Assembly (NCBI RefSeq): GCF_003054965.1
Contig: NZ_MIES01000033.1
Coordinates: 1,550,001 to 1,614,000, forward strand
Length of the DNA stretch: 64,000 bases
Direction of reading: 5' to 3'
DNA from: Saccharospirillum sp. MSK14-1
GTDB lineage: Bacteria; Pseudomonadota; Gammaproteobacteria; Pseudomonadales; Natronospirillaceae
The notes under the pieces are model-generated. The model searched no databases and was not told the DNA's origin. It worked only from the letters and a program-made list of their open reading frames with translations. Position 1 is the stretch's first letter, and every line of letters begins with the position of its first letter. The translations under genes were made by a program, and so were the position numbers. Below are positions 53,263 through 63,150 of the stretch, piece by piece.

Positions 53263-55911
53263 TTATTCTGTTTCCAGCGGCAAGACTAACCGAACGACAC
53301 CGTCTTCGTCGGGTTCAATACTAAAACCATAGTGTCGTCCCAAACCCAGCATAGGCTGGTTCTCAACCAAGACGTCAGCCACAATCTTAGTAACGCCCTG
53401 ATCACGGCCATATTCCAGCGTTTTACGCATCAGTTGACCCGCCAAGCCCGTGCCCTGAAATGCCGGCAATACCATGATGGCGAACTCCAGTTCGTTGGTG
53501 TTCACATCCGTCCAAAGCCGCATCTCTCCGACAATGGCCCCTTCGGATAACGCCACAAAGACCATTTCTCGCCGATAGTCGATCTGACACAGAGTCGCCA
53601 GCTCTCGATGTTCAAAGTGCAATCGGCTGCCAAAAAAGCGCAGCCGCAGTGCTTCTCGATCAAAACCCGCGTAGAAGGTTTTCAACAGTGGTTCGTCTTC
53701 ACCGCGAATGGGACGAATCAATACCGAGCGCTCGTCTTTCAGCCGCAGACGCTCCACCAACTCACTCGGATACGGATTCAGCGCTGGCCGCTGCGCCGGA
53801 CCACGACACGCGGCAACGCCCAGCACCAACAACTCTTCACCCGGTTGCAGCAAGATATTCACTTCCAACCCTGCCAGTTCAGGCAGGTCAATCACCATCT
53901 GCGACAAGGTTTTCAGCGCACGCGTCAGACGCGCCAAATCTTTTTCCAGATGATCGGAGCGTTCCGCCAGCACTTGATAACCATGCGACCGCAAAATCAT
54001 TTGTCGGGCCAGACTGGCATTCAACGGCGGCAAGGCGACCTGGCGATCGGCCAGCATATCGGCACGTGACCCACCCTCACCAAAGAGAATCAACGGGCCG
54101 TAAGCTTCATCACGCGTCATACCTAGGCTGAACTGCAGATGGTCGATTTTGCGGCGCATCGGCTGAACGCCCCAACCGAGTGTTCGGCTGTTGGGGAACC
54201 GTTCGGCTTTTTCTGCTTCCAGTTCCGCGCGAGCGTCGCGCAGTTCTTCGGCCGAGTTCAGTTCAATACGCACACCACGCCAGCGTTCGGCGGGCGTTTC
54301 GTTATAGGCAAAGGGGTAGCAATAGGCTTCATGAACCAGACGCAATGACGCCGGAAAATAGCGGCTGGTTAAGCGTTCCAAAACGCGTTCAAAATCGACG
54401 CCAAAGGTGGAATCCACCATCTGAAAACCGTAAAGCCGCATCAGCATCCGGGCTTCGGCCCAGGTGAAATAGCGACGCTTGTTGTCTTCTGCTTGACGGA
54501 ACAGCTGTAATGCTTGGTCCCGATCGGGTTGGAAACCAAGCGCCATTGAGGTCGGTGTTTCCCGCAACCGTTCCTGCGCCATTTCGTGCTTGGCCAGGGT
54601 GAAAAACGCCTCAACCGCATCGTTGGGGGAATCGAAATTCAACAGGCCTGCGGCATCAAAAGCCGCTCGGGCGGGGCCAATGCTAACGCCGCCCAAAAAG
54701 CAGGTCAGTACCAAGCGGCGGCTGCGTTTCACCCAGGGCAACAGCTTATTGGCCACTTCGGTGGGATCCGACCGTCGGTTTGGACCATGAACCACCAGAA
54801 TGCCGCCAATGGCGCCCTCCTTCTCCAGCTCAGTGAGTACTCGCACATAGTCATCACCGCTGGCGTTGGCGGGCAAAATGGCCGGGTTATAGCCGGTTTC
54901 GTCGGCGTACCATAGATCGGTGAGTCGTTCGCTGACGTTATCGACCGGCGCTAAGTGCCCACCCAACACCTGAAGTTGTTGTCGTGCCAGCATCGCCGGA
55001 CCCAGACCGTTACTTACGATGGCGAGATTAGGCCGATGCAACGGCCGCGCCCGCGACAACACTTCCAGGCCACTGAACAGACCATCGACACTGTCGACCT
55101 GAAGCACCCCGGCGCGCGCAAAAAATTCATCATCGACCGCGCGACGGTCAATCAGACCCGGCGGCAGCTTGTCCTGCACCTGAGTGCGAATCGCCAACAC
55201 CTTTTTTGAGCGCGCCGCCGCCCGCATGGCAATCAGCAAACGGTTGGCATCGCGAATCTGCTCCAGGTGGATCAGAATGGCGCGCACACGACGGTCAGTG
55301 GACAGGTGATCAACGATGTCAGAGATGCGCAAATCCGCACTCGAACCGGCGGTAAGAAAGTGTGAGAAACCAATGCCGCGCGCCCCGGCCCAATCCAGCA
55401 AAGCCGACCCAAGCGCCGCCGAATGCCCCACATAGGCTGATCGCCCCGGCTGCGCATCAATGTGGGCAAAGCTCGCATTGAGGTGGGCATCCGGCACCAA
55501 CACACCCAAACAATGGGGGCCAAGCACGCGAATATTCAGTTCCCGAGCAAGCTCTTCAATGCGACGGTTGCGACGCTTTTGCTCCACCGCCAAACGGCGC
55601 GACAGGCCACCGGTCAGGATGATGGCTGCCTTAATACCTTTGCGGCCAAGCTGCGGCAACACGCGTAAAATGGTTTCCGGCGGCAGGCAGATCAACGCCA
55701 GATCGACCGGATCGGGAATCTGCCGGACATAGCGGTAACAGGGGAAGCCAAAGACGCTGTCGTAACCTTTGAGGTTTACGCCATAGATACGGCCTTCGAA
55801 GCCCGCGTCTTTTAAATTGGTGGTGACCACAGCGCCCATACTGCCGGGTCGTTCTGATGCGCCCAAAACAGCAACGCTTTTGGGCTGGAAAAAGGCACTG
55901 AGGTCGGGCAC
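53263..55911 (-). CDS. Protein lysine acetyltransferase, Pat/PatZ type (acyl-CoA synthetase-like + GNAT)
   Basis: This encodes 882 residues: an ADP-forming acyl-CoA-synthetase-like part (CoA-binding domain about 1-130, SVAVLGASERPGSMG; succinyl-CoA ligase-like region to about 690) fused to a C-terminal GNAT domain (about 720-875, LPAFQGTGLAGQLM acetyl-CoA loop). Such enzymes acetylate lysines of acetyl-CoA synthetase and other proteins. The segment LGPHCLGVL has His where LGPNCLG is usual. It is followed by nudC 11 bp on. Confidence 0.9.
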   Translation of the reverse strand: MPDLSAFFQPKSVAVLGASERPGSMGAVVTTNLKDAGFEGRIYGVNLKGYDSVFGFPCYRYVRQIPDPVDLALICLPPETILRVLPQLGRKGIKAAIILTGGLSRRLAVEQKRRNRRIEELARELNIRVLGPHCLGVLVPDAHLNASFAHIDAQPGRSAYVGHSAALGSALLDWAGARGIGFSHFLTAGSSADLRISDIVDHLSTDRRVRAILIHLEQIRDANRLLIAMRAAARSKKVLAIRTQVQDKLPPGLIDRRAVDDEFFARAGVLQVDSVDGLFSGLEVLSRARPLHRPNLAIVSNGLGPAMLARQQLQVLGGHLAPVDNVSERLTDLWYADETGYNPAILPANASGDDYVRVLTELEKEGAIGGILVVHGPNRRSDPTEVANKLLPWVKRSRRLVLTCFLGGVSIGPARAAFDAAGLLNFDSPNDAVEAFFTLAKHEMAQERLRETPTSMALGFQPDRDQALQLFRQAEDNKRRYFTWAEARMLMRLYGFQMVDSTFGVDFERVLERLTSRYFPASLRLVHEAYCYPFAYNETPAERWRGVRIELNSAEELRDARAELEAEKAERFPNSRTLGWGVQPMRRKIDHLQFSLGMTRDEAYGPLILFGEGGSRADMLADRQVALPPLNASLARQMILRSHGYQVLAERSDHLEKDLARLTRALKTLSQMVIDLPELAGLEVNILLQPGEELLVLGVAACRGPAQRPALNPYPSELVERLRLKDERSVLIRPIRGEDEPLLKTFYAGFDREALRLRFFGSRLHFEHRELATLCQIDYRREMVFVALSEGAIVGEMRLWTDVNTNELEFAIMVLPAFQGTGLAGQLMRKTLEYGRDQGVTKIVADVLVENQPMLGLGRHYGFSIEPDEDGVVRLVLPLETE

Positions 55912-55984
55912 GGTACCACCAAAGTCGGGATGAATCGCGACAAGACTAGCCTTATACTGCCCATCCTTTCAATGGACCAGCCGC

Positions 55985-56923
55985 ATGATTCGAACAGCGC
56001 TCATCCATCATCCGGTGTGTCAGTTGCACGACATGGGCGACGGCCATCCGGAATCGCCGCAGCGCCTGGAAGCGATTCTTGGCCGACTGGACGATACCGG
56101 CCTGATCCATCAGCTCGACGTACGTGAGGCTCGCCTCGATGGCCCTGAAACCGTGCGCCGCGTGCACAGCGATATCTACATTGAACAGCTCGAACGAATC
56201 AGCCCCCAACACGGATTAATCCTGGCCGACCCCGACACGCTGATGGGGCCTTACACCTGGGAAGCCGCCTATCGCGCTGTGGGTGCCGGCACCGGCGCTG
56301 TTGATGCCATCATGGCTGGCGAATACCAACGCGCCTTCTGCGCCATTCGCCCGCCGGGCCACCACGCCGAACCCGACGTCACCATGGGCTTTTGTTTCTT
56401 TAACAACATCGCCGTAGCCGCCGCCCACGCGATTGCCGAACACGGCTTGAAACGCGTAGCCGTTATCGACTTCGATGTACACCAATGCAACGGCACCATT
56501 GAAGCCTTTGAAAGCCGGCCGGAAATTCTGGTCTGCTCCAGCTTCCAGCACCCGTTTTATCCGAACTCTCACTGGGCCAGCGAACACCCGCACATCGTAC
56601 TTTCCCCGCAAATCACTTTCGCCACTGCGGACGATTTAAAAGCCGATTGGGAAACACGCTGGAAACCGGCGCTGCTGGATCACCAGCCGGAAATGATCTT
56701 TATCTCCGCCGGTTTCGACGCCCACACACTCGACCCCATGGGCCAACTGAACTGGCAGACCGACGACTACGACTGGATCACCCGCCGTATCGTCGAAGTA
56801 GCCGAAGAAGTGTGTGACGGTCGTATCGTGTCAATGCTCGAAGGTGGTTATCACCTGAAGGCACTGGCCGACAGTGCTGAGGCGCATATCCGGGCGTTGA
56901 TGGGGCATCAGAAAGTTGACTGA
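55985..56923 (+). CDS. Histone-deacetylase-fold amidohydrolase
   Basis: This encodes 312 residues. RPPGHHAE, FFNNIAVAAAHA, zinc ligands in DFDVHQCNGT and SAGFDAH, and the C-terminal MLEGGYHL mark an active HDAC-fold enzyme. Substrates may be acetylated polyamines or proteins. DVHQ differs from the common DVHH; class IV enzymes have a similar Gln. It is divergent from Pat (73 bp apart) and overlaps the RbgA gene by 16 bp. Confidence 0.93.
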   Translation: MIRTALIHHPVCQLHDMGDGHPESPQRLEAILGRLDDTGLIHQLDVREARLDGPETVRRVHSDIYIEQLERISPQHGLILADPDTLMGPYTWEAAYRAVGAGTGAVDAIMAGEYQRAFCAIRPPGHHAEPDVTMGFCFFNNIAVAAAHAIAEHGLKRVAVIDFDVHQCNGTIEAFESRPEILVCSSFQHPFYPNSHWASEHPHIVLSPQITFATADDLKADWETRWKPALLDHQPEMIFISAGFDAHTLDPMGQLNWQTDDYDWITRRIVEVAEEVCDGRIVSMLEGGYHLKALADSAEAHIRALMGHQKVD

Positions 56924-57783
56924 TCGTCCGCTTCCAAATCCCGATACGGCACTTCGCGGCCCGGCTCTTCCAGGCTGATGCGGCCTAAAACACCACCACG
57001 CAATTCCTTCAACACAATCTCACTGACTCGATGCCAATCGACATGGCCGCCCGGCGCACAAGCGCGTTGACGGGCAATCGCGGCCATGCAATCCATAGCG
57101 CTGTCGGGCAGTTCATTGAGCTTGTAGCGTTCCTGGAGACGCTCCGGGTAGCGTTGCATCAGGTAATCGACAGCAAACAAAGCAATGTCTTCGTATTCGA
57201 CCGCGGTGTCGCGAATCGCGCCAGAGGCGGCCAGACGATAGCCACCGACTTCACTGTCGGGCGATGGCCACATCACGCCGGGTGTATCCATTAAGGTGAA
57301 GTCATCGGCGATTTGGATGCGTTGCTGGCGACGCGTAACCGCCGGTTCATCACCCACCTTGGCAATGCGGCGCCCAGCCAGGCCGTTTAATAACGTCGAT
57401 TTGCCCACGTTGGGAATGCCCATGACCAAGGCTCTAACCGGCTTACCAACACCGCCTCGGTAAGGCGCCAGTTTGCGGCACAAATCGGGAACGCGTTTGA
57501 TCTGGCGACGATCGGTAATTTCCAACGGCAGCACGGAGATATTGTGCTCTTCGCTGAAATGCCGACGCCAGGCTTCGGTGATGTCCGGGTCAGCCAGGTC
57601 GACTTTCGACAGCAGACGCACGACCGGTTTGTCACCGCGCACCTGACCGAGAATGGGGTTCATGCTGGATTGTGGCAGGCGGGCGTCGAGGATTTCGATA
57701 ACGACATCGATCTTCGGCATCAGCTCGCCGATCTGACGCCGCGCCTTGGCCATATGGCCGGGAAACCAATTGATCTTGGCCAT
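56908..57783 (-). CDS. Ribosome-assembly GTPase, YlqF/RbgA family
   Basis: This encodes 291 residues of a circularly permuted GTPase: G4 SKVD (about 59-62) precedes G1 GIPNVGKST (about 124-132) and G3 DTPG. N-terminal WFPGHMAKARRQIGE is the RbgA signature, and the C-terminal ANTAR-like region ends the protein. RbgA matures the 50S subunit in Bacillus; in gammaproteobacteria the role is less studied. Confidence 0.93.
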   Translation of the reverse strand: MAKINWFPGHMAKARRQIGELMPKIDVVIEILDARLPQSSMNPILGQVRGDKPVVRLLSKVDLADPDITEAWRRHFSEEHNISVLPLEITDRRQIKRVPDLCRKLAPYRGGVGKPVRALVMGIPNVGKSTLLNGLAGRRIAKVGDEPAVTRRQQRIQIADDFTLMDTPGVMWPSPDSEVGGYRLAASGAIRDTAVEYEDIALFAVDYLMQRYPERLQERYKLNELPDSAMDCMAAIARQRACAPGGHVDWHRVSEIVLKELRGGVLGRISLEEPGREVPYRDLEADDQSTF

Positions 57784-57848
57784 GGAAGTCTCTGGCTATT
57801 GAAAGCCGCGCAGTGTAACACAGCCAGCGGGTTAGACCGGCTTTCGCC

Positions 57849-59867
57849 TTACAACTCGGCTGCGACTTCCGCGCCCTGGCGAATGGCGCGCTTGGCATCC
57901 AGTTCGCCGGCTTTAAACGCACCACCGATACGATGCGACGTTTTACCCATCGCTTCGAGCGCATCGAACAGATCGAGACGGGATTCCTGACCGGCGCAGA
58001 TGACAATTTGGTCGACCGGCAACGTCTGAGCCTCGCCTTCAACCCGGATGTGCAGGCCATCGTCATCGATGTGTTGATAGTCAACGCCAGAGAGGAATTC
58101 AACGCCCTTGTGTTTCAAGGTGGCGCGATGGACCCAACCCGTCGTTTTACCCAAATTTTTACCCAACTTGGATGACTTACGCTGCAACAGCCAAACCTGG
58201 CGAGGGCTGGGTTCGGGCTGCGGTGCAACCAAACCACCTCGACCGGTCACGTTGAAATCGACACCCCATTCACGAGCAAACGCATCGATATCCAGACTCG
58301 GGCTTACCTCTCCGTGCACCAGCACTTCGCCGACATCAAAACCAATGCCGCCTGCGCCAATCACAGCGACGTTCTGACCCGGTTTAACTTTGCCGGACAC
58401 CAAATCGACATATGACACCACGGACGGATGATCAATGCCATCGATGGCCGGTGTGCGCGGCACAATTCCCGTAGCGACAATCACCTCATCGAATTGCGCC
58501 AATTCTTCAGCGCTGACGGTGCGCCCCAGTGTCTGCACTACGCCCAAGCGCTCCAGATGAACTCGGAAATATCGCAACGTCTCACTGAACTCTTCTTTAC
58601 CGGGAATGCGTCGGGCCAGATTGAACTGACCACCGATAACCTCGTGTTCGTCAAACAACGTCACGTGGTGCCCGCGCTGAGCCGCCACCACGGCCGCTGA
58701 TAACCCACCTGGGCCGGCACCGACCACCGCAACACGCTTGGCCTGTTTAGCGGGCAAATAGTTCAACTCGGTTTCCCGACCGGCACGCGGGTTAACCAGG
58801 CAGGAAGCCGGCTTCAACTCGAACACATGATCAAGGCAAGCCTGGTTACAAGCGATGCAAGTATTGATGGCATCCGCATCATCCGCTTCAGCCTTGTTCA
58901 CGAAGTCGGCATCGGCCAGGAACGGCCGCGCCATCGACACCATATCCGCCTGGCCACTGGCGACAATGCGTTCAGCCACCTCCGGCGTATTAATGCGGTT
59001 ACAGGCCACCACAGGAATTCCGACTTCTTTACGAATGCGTTCGGTCACCGCAACAAAGGCAGCCCGCGGAACCGACGTGACGATGGTCGGCACCCTCGCC
59101 TCATGCCAGCCAATGCCAGTATTGAGCAGATGCGCGCCAGCGGCTTCTATGCGGTGAGCCTGATCGACGATCTCATCCCAGGTGTTGCCATCCGCGACCA
59201 GATCAATCATCGACAACCGGTAGACGACCAGAAAATCATCACCGCATTCCGCGCGAATGCCCCGCACTATGTGTTCAGCCAGGCTGATGCGACCTTCGTT
59301 TTCGCCGCCCCAGCGATCATCGCGATGATTGGTCCGAGGCGCCGTGAACTGGTTAATCAGATACCCCTCTGACCCCATCACTTCGACGCCATCGTACCCA
59401 GCCTGCTTGGCCAACCGGGCGCAACGAATAAAGTCGTCAATGGTGCGTTCCACCCCCGCATCGTCCAACTCTTTCGGTTGAAAGGGATTAATCGGCGCTT
59501 GCAAGGCAGAGGCCGACACATTGTGTGGCACATACGCATAGCGACCCGTATGCAGAATCTGCATACAAATACGGCCACCTGCTTCGTGTACTGCATCAGT
59601 AATCAGCCGGTGAGAGTTGGCTTCATCATCGTTGGTCAGCTTGGCGCCACCGGGATAGGTCACACCTTCGTCGTTGGGCGAAATGCCGCCGGTGACGATT
59701 AACGCCACACCACCACGAGCACGCTCGGCATAGAACGCCGCCATGCGCTCAAAACCGCCTTTGGCTTCTTCCAGGCCGGTATGCATCGAGCCCATCAAAA
59801 AACGATTTTTCAGGACAAAGGGGCCGACATCGAGAGGTTGGAACAGAGCAGGATAAGCACTGGACAT
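57849..59867 (-). CDS. fadH: 2,4-dienoyl-CoA reductase FadH (NADPH)
   Basis: This encodes 672 residues from MSSAYPALFQPLDVGPF. N-terminal old-yellow-enzyme TIM barrel binds FMN, the iron-sulfur site has CIACNQACLDHVF...CLVNPRAG (as in E. coli FadH), and the C-terminal FAD/NADPH part has VAVVGAGPGGLSAA and VAVIGAGGIGFDVGE. It reduces 2,4-dienoyl-CoA in unsaturated fatty-acid oxidation. It is a single-gene unit behind rbgA. Confidence 0.95.
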   Translation of the reverse strand: MSSAYPALFQPLDVGPFVLKNRFLMGSMHTGLEEAKGGFERMAAFYAERARGGVALIVTGGISPNDEGVTYPGGAKLTNDDEANSHRLITDAVHEAGGRICMQILHTGRYAYVPHNVSASALQAPINPFQPKELDDAGVERTIDDFIRCARLAKQAGYDGVEVMGSEGYLINQFTAPRTNHRDDRWGGENEGRISLAEHIVRGIRAECGDDFLVVYRLSMIDLVADGNTWDEIVDQAHRIEAAGAHLLNTGIGWHEARVPTIVTSVPRAAFVAVTERIRKEVGIPVVACNRINTPEVAERIVASGQADMVSMARPFLADADFVNKAEADDADAINTCIACNQACLDHVFELKPASCLVNPRAGRETELNYLPAKQAKRVAVVGAGPGGLSAAVVAAQRGHHVTLFDEHEVIGGQFNLARRIPGKEEFSETLRYFRVHLERLGVVQTLGRTVSAEELAQFDEVIVATGIVPRTPAIDGIDHPSVVSYVDLVSGKVKPGQNVAVIGAGGIGFDVGEVLVHGEVSPSLDIDAFAREWGVDFNVTGRGGLVAPQPEPSPRQVWLLQRKSSKLGKNLGKTTGWVHRATLKHKGVEFLSGVDYQHIDDDGLHIRVEGEAQTLPVDQIVICAGQESRLDLFDALEAMGKTSHRIGGAFKAGELDAKRAIRQGAEVAAEL

Positions 59868-60111
59868 GGCGATTCTTTCACCCGTTTCAAACAGTTGTTT
59901 TAATTGCGCGAATGGCACCACAGGGGGTCATTAGAGTCAAGCAAGAACTGGTCGCTGCTAGAAACAGTAACCCCATCGACGCCATACGACAGGCTAGCAA
60001 AAACGAGAGGAATGGATAGCAAACAGAAAAGCGAATCGTCCTAGCTGAACAGCCGGACAAAGTTACAAGCAGGGAAAAAATGAGAAAAGACGGAATGAAC
60101 GGATGATGGTT

Positions 60112-60150
60112 GGTCGTTACTCCGCTGGACTGTCATACCAGCTTACGACC
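60112..60150. repeat. REP-like palindromic element, copy 1
   Basis: GGTCGT (60112-60117) and ACGACC (60145-60150) form an outer stem, GCTGG (60124-60128) and CCAGC (60138-60142) an inner stem. Its core aligns with copy 2 about 75 bp downstream. Confidence 0.55.
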
Positions 60151-60190
60151 TAACCCTTAGCAATAAGACGAAAAATGGCGGAACGGACGA

Positions 60191-60230
60191 GAGTCGACTG
60201 GGCTGGCATTCCAGCTCGCGACCCAGCCCA
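60191..60230. repeat. REP-like palindromic element, copy 2
   Basis: TGGGCTGG (60199-60206) and CCAGCCCA (60223-60230) are perfect inverted repeats, with GCTGG-CATT-CCAGC (60202-60215) as an alternative tight hairpin. The spacing and the shared GCTGG...CCAGCT...CGACC core relate it to copy 1. Confidence 0.6.
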
Positions 60231-60384
60231 TAACGCTGAATTTTAAGCCTTCCGGCTGGATACTTGCGAGCGGCTCAGGCGCCTCAAAAGCGTCTTTGCT
60301 GCCTCGAAAGTGCTGCGCATTTTAGCGATTTTCTCAATGGAGTCAAACGTTTAGCGTAACTTTTTAGAGATTGGCCGGACCCGC

Positions 60385-61662
60385 TTAGCGTACCAGCCAA
60401 AGCACCATGCCTTCCCAATAGGTGATCAGCAGAACCACGGCCATCAGCACCAACATCATCGGTAGCGTTGCCAGATATAGTTCAGTGATTGAGCGCTTGA
60501 AACGATAGCTGGCGATGAACAGATTCATGCCGACCGGCGGCGTGAAATAGCCAATCTGCATATTCGCGACGAAAATAATACCCAGATGGACCGGATCGAT
60601 ACCGTATTGCTGCGCAACCGGCAAAATCAGCGGGACAATAATGATCAACGCCGCAAAGATATCCAGCACAGCACCGAGCACGAGCAGCGCCACGTTCAGA
60701 AAGAGCAAGAACGCCCAACGACTGTCGATATGCGTACTGACCCAGGAAAACACATGATCGGGTATCCGCAGGTCAATCATCAGGTTGGTAAACGCCAGCG
60801 CCACACCCAAAATTAGCAGGATGCCACCGACCACTTTCATGGCTTCGGTTGCAATGCTGCCCAGGCGCCGAACCGGCACTTCGCGATAGACCAAGACTTC
60901 AATGACCAATACATAAAGCGCTGTAATGGCGGCAATATCGGACACCACCAACCAGCCACTGAACAGACCACCGATCACAATCACCGGGATGCCCAGTTCC
61001 CACTTGGCTTCCCAAAGAGCGGCGCCCAACTCGCGCGCATTGAATGGCACCAGCGGCACCGATTGATGACGTTGCTGCCACAACCCCAGCCCCCACAGTG
61101 CCAAAATCATCAGCAACGCCGGAATCAGGCCCGCCAAAAAGAGGTCTTGAATGGCGACACCACTGATGTCCATTTGCTGTGCGACGATGCCATAAAGAAT
61201 CAACGGAATCGCTGGCGGCAACAACAGGCCCAGACTGCCGGAGGTCGTCACCAGACCCAGTGAAAAGCGTTCACTGTAACCGGCACGAGTGAGTGCTGGG
61301 ACCAACAATGCCCCCAAGGCGACGATGGTGACACCCGAGCCACCAGTGAGCATGGTAAAAAAGGCACACGCCAGCAGCGCTATCAAAATGCTGCCGCCGG
61401 GCAACCAGCCCAGTGCCGCATTGGATACCCGAACCAACCGATCAGCAGTACGACTTTCACTGAGCAAATAGCCAGCAAAGGCAAACAGGGGCAATGCCAT
61501 TAACAGCGTGTTTTCAGTCAGCCGGTACAGCTCGATCGGTAACACCATCAAGTCGATATCCGCGGCCCAGAACCCCCAGGCTGCGGCAGCCAGGATGACC
61601 ACAAATAAGGGCGCGCCCAGCACCGCAAAAGCCGCAATCACGGCCGACATCAAACTAGACAT
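60385..61662 (-). CDS. dctM: TRAP transporter large permease DctM
   Basis: This encodes 425 residues with about 12-13 membrane helices of the DctM family. FTMLTGGSGVTIVALGALLVPAL and FTPPVGMNLFIAS are conserved motifs. With DctQ it forms the Na+-driven channel. It overlaps dctQ by 8 bp. The ligand is unknown; the region downstream is the gene-free gap. Confidence 0.94.
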   Translation of the reverse strand: MSSLMSAVIAAFAVLGAPLFVVILAAAAWGFWAADIDLMVLPIELYRLTENTLLMALPLFAFAGYLLSESRTADRLVRVSNAALGWLPGGSILIALLACAFFTMLTGGSGVTIVALGALLVPALTRAGYSERFSLGLVTTSGSLGLLLPPAIPLILYGIVAQQMDISGVAIQDLFLAGLIPALLMILALWGLGLWQQRHQSVPLVPFNARELGAALWEAKWELGIPVIVIGGLFSGWLVVSDIAAITALYVLVIEVLVYREVPVRRLGSIATEAMKVVGGILLILGVALAFTNLMIDLRIPDHVFSWVSTHIDSRWAFLLFLNVALLVLGAVLDIFAALIIIVPLILPVAQQYGIDPVHLGIIFVANMQIGYFTPPVGMNLFIASYRFKRSITELYLATLPMMLVLMAVVLLITYWEGMVLWLVR

Positions 61663-62140
61663 GACTCACCTCCGGGCGGCCCGCGAGTACCTGACCGGCA
61701 AAACGCAACGCCATCAGACCAAAGGCAACAGGCATAATCAGCTCAAAAGGCCAAGCCGGAAGCTCGGCAAAGGTGGTGGTATCAAAACGGTATTCATCGA
61801 TGACAAAGCGCGTCGATTGCCAGGCCATGATGCCGGTCAGAACTGCCGCAAAGCTGGCGGCTAAGCGTTCAACCACCACTGACCAAACACCACTGACATA
61901 ATGGCGTAAGGCGTCGATGGCTATGTGTTCGCCTTTGCGTGTAGCCACCATTGCGCCCAGCAATGCCAGCCACAATACCAGCAACCGATTCGCCGGATCG
62001 ATCCAGAACCAAGACGTACCAACCAGATTACGCAGACCGATTTGCAGCACCGCCAAACCGATCATAATAAAGAGCGTCATCGCCAATAAGACGGTTTCAA
62101 CCCAAGCCAGACCAGAATCCAGACGCCGAAACCACTTCAT
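61655..62140 (-). CDS. dctQ: TRAP transporter small permease DctQ
   Basis: This encodes 161 residues with four membrane helices (about 15-35, 50-68, 92-112 and 128-150) and the family segment RKGEHIAIDAL. It pairs with DctM. It overlaps dctP by 4 bp and dctM by 8 bp. Confidence 0.92.
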   Translation of the reverse strand: MKWFRRLDSGLAWVETVLLAMTLFIMIGLAVLQIGLRNLVGTSWFWIDPANRLLVLWLALLGAMVATRKGEHIAIDALRHYVSGVWSVVVERLAASFAAVLTGIMAWQSTRFVIDEYRFDTTTFAELPAWPFELIMPVAFGLMALRFAGQVLAGRPEVSHV

Positions 62141-63138
62141 GATTCGCTGCGCACCTGCATCAATAAGGCTTCTACCCGATCAAAAATCTGCTGCGAAAAC
62201 TGACCTTCTTCGATCAAACGCTGAGTGGCGCGAGTCGACTCACGCTCCAATGCCTGACGATCTTCCGCTTGCGGATGCAGCACCTCAATTCCTAACTGCT
62301 GCAAGGCTTCCAGTGCTCGGCGATTGTCCTCGCGTGTCTGGCTGTCGATGACCTGACTGGCCGTCGCGAATTCATCATCGATAACCGCAAGGTCGGCATC
62401 AGAGACGCCACGGAGCGCACGTTCATGCAGTGCTAACACACCGTAGGTGTACATAAAGGGCGCGTCGGTCAGATAGTCCAGTCGGCTGTACCATTGCAAG
62501 GTAATGGCGCCGACCGGCGGGGCGACAATGGCATCGATCGCACCGGTCTGCAATCCGGTCAGAACGTCGCCAATATTGAGCACGATGGGATTAATATCGA
62601 ACGCCCGAGCCACCTGTTCCGACAGCGGATCATTGGCCGGTAACCACAGTTTTTGCTGTTCAAGATCGCCCAGCGTCAGAATAGGGTTCTGACTCATACC
62701 ATAAGCAAAACCGGCTTCAATCAGACCAAACGTCTTCCAGCCATTGTCCGATAGCCCGGCCGTGATAATGGGGTCCACCTCATCGCGGACCACATCCACT
62801 TCTTGATAGTTTCGAAACAGCAAAGGCGCATTCAGTACCTGTGCATCGCGATAAGCGTTCGCCAAAGCGCCACTTTGCACCAGGGCTCCGTGCAACTGAC
62901 CGATACGAATCTTACGTTGTACCGCCTGGTCGTCACCCATCACACCACCAGGATAAAACCGCACCGAGACCCGGCCTTCGGTACGGCTTTCGATCGCCTG
63001 CCCGGCTCGACGCAGTTCATTCAAAACCGCATTACCGTCGGGGTATTGAGTGGAAATTTTTAAGGTCGTGGCGCTGGCCAGAGTGGTCAGCGACACTAAA
63101 GCAAGCGCAATGAGGTTACGCACTGGGGCTGTTGTCAT
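62137..63138 (-). CDS. dctP: TRAP transporter substrate-binding protein DctP
   Basis: This encodes 333 residues: signal peptide (to about 23), then a DctP-type fold. KISTQYPDGNAVLNELRRAG, RFYPGGVMGDDQAVQRKIRIGQL and the conserved Arg/Asn region (KLWLPANDP) are visible. It captures an unknown, probably carboxylate-bearing, solute. It starts 12 bp after tatT. Confidence 0.93.
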   Translation of the reverse strand: MTTAPVRNLIALALVSLTTLASATTLKISTQYPDGNAVLNELRRAGQAIESRTEGRVSVRFYPGGVMGDDQAVQRKIRIGQLHGALVQSGALANAYRDAQVLNAPLLFRNYQEVDVVRDEVDPIITAGLSDNGWKTFGLIEAGFAYGMSQNPILTLGDLEQQKLWLPANDPLSEQVARAFDINPIVLNIGDVLTGLQTGAIDAIVAPPVGAITLQWYSRLDYLTDAPFMYTYGVLALHERALRGVSDADLAVIDDEFATASQVIDSQTREDNRRALEALQQLGIEVLHPQAEDRQALERESTRATQRLIEEGQFSQQIFDRVEALLMQVRSES

Positions 63139-63150
63139 TGATTCAATCCT

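Larger units (their letters stand above)
59868..60384. other. Gene-free region between fadH and the TRAP operon
   Basis: 517 bp with no protein-like frame or tRNA. It contains two similar palindromic elements at 60112-60150 and 60191-60230. The rest, including a stretch with GCTGG and GCGAG fragments around 60254-60272, shows no structure I can name. Confidence 0.65.
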
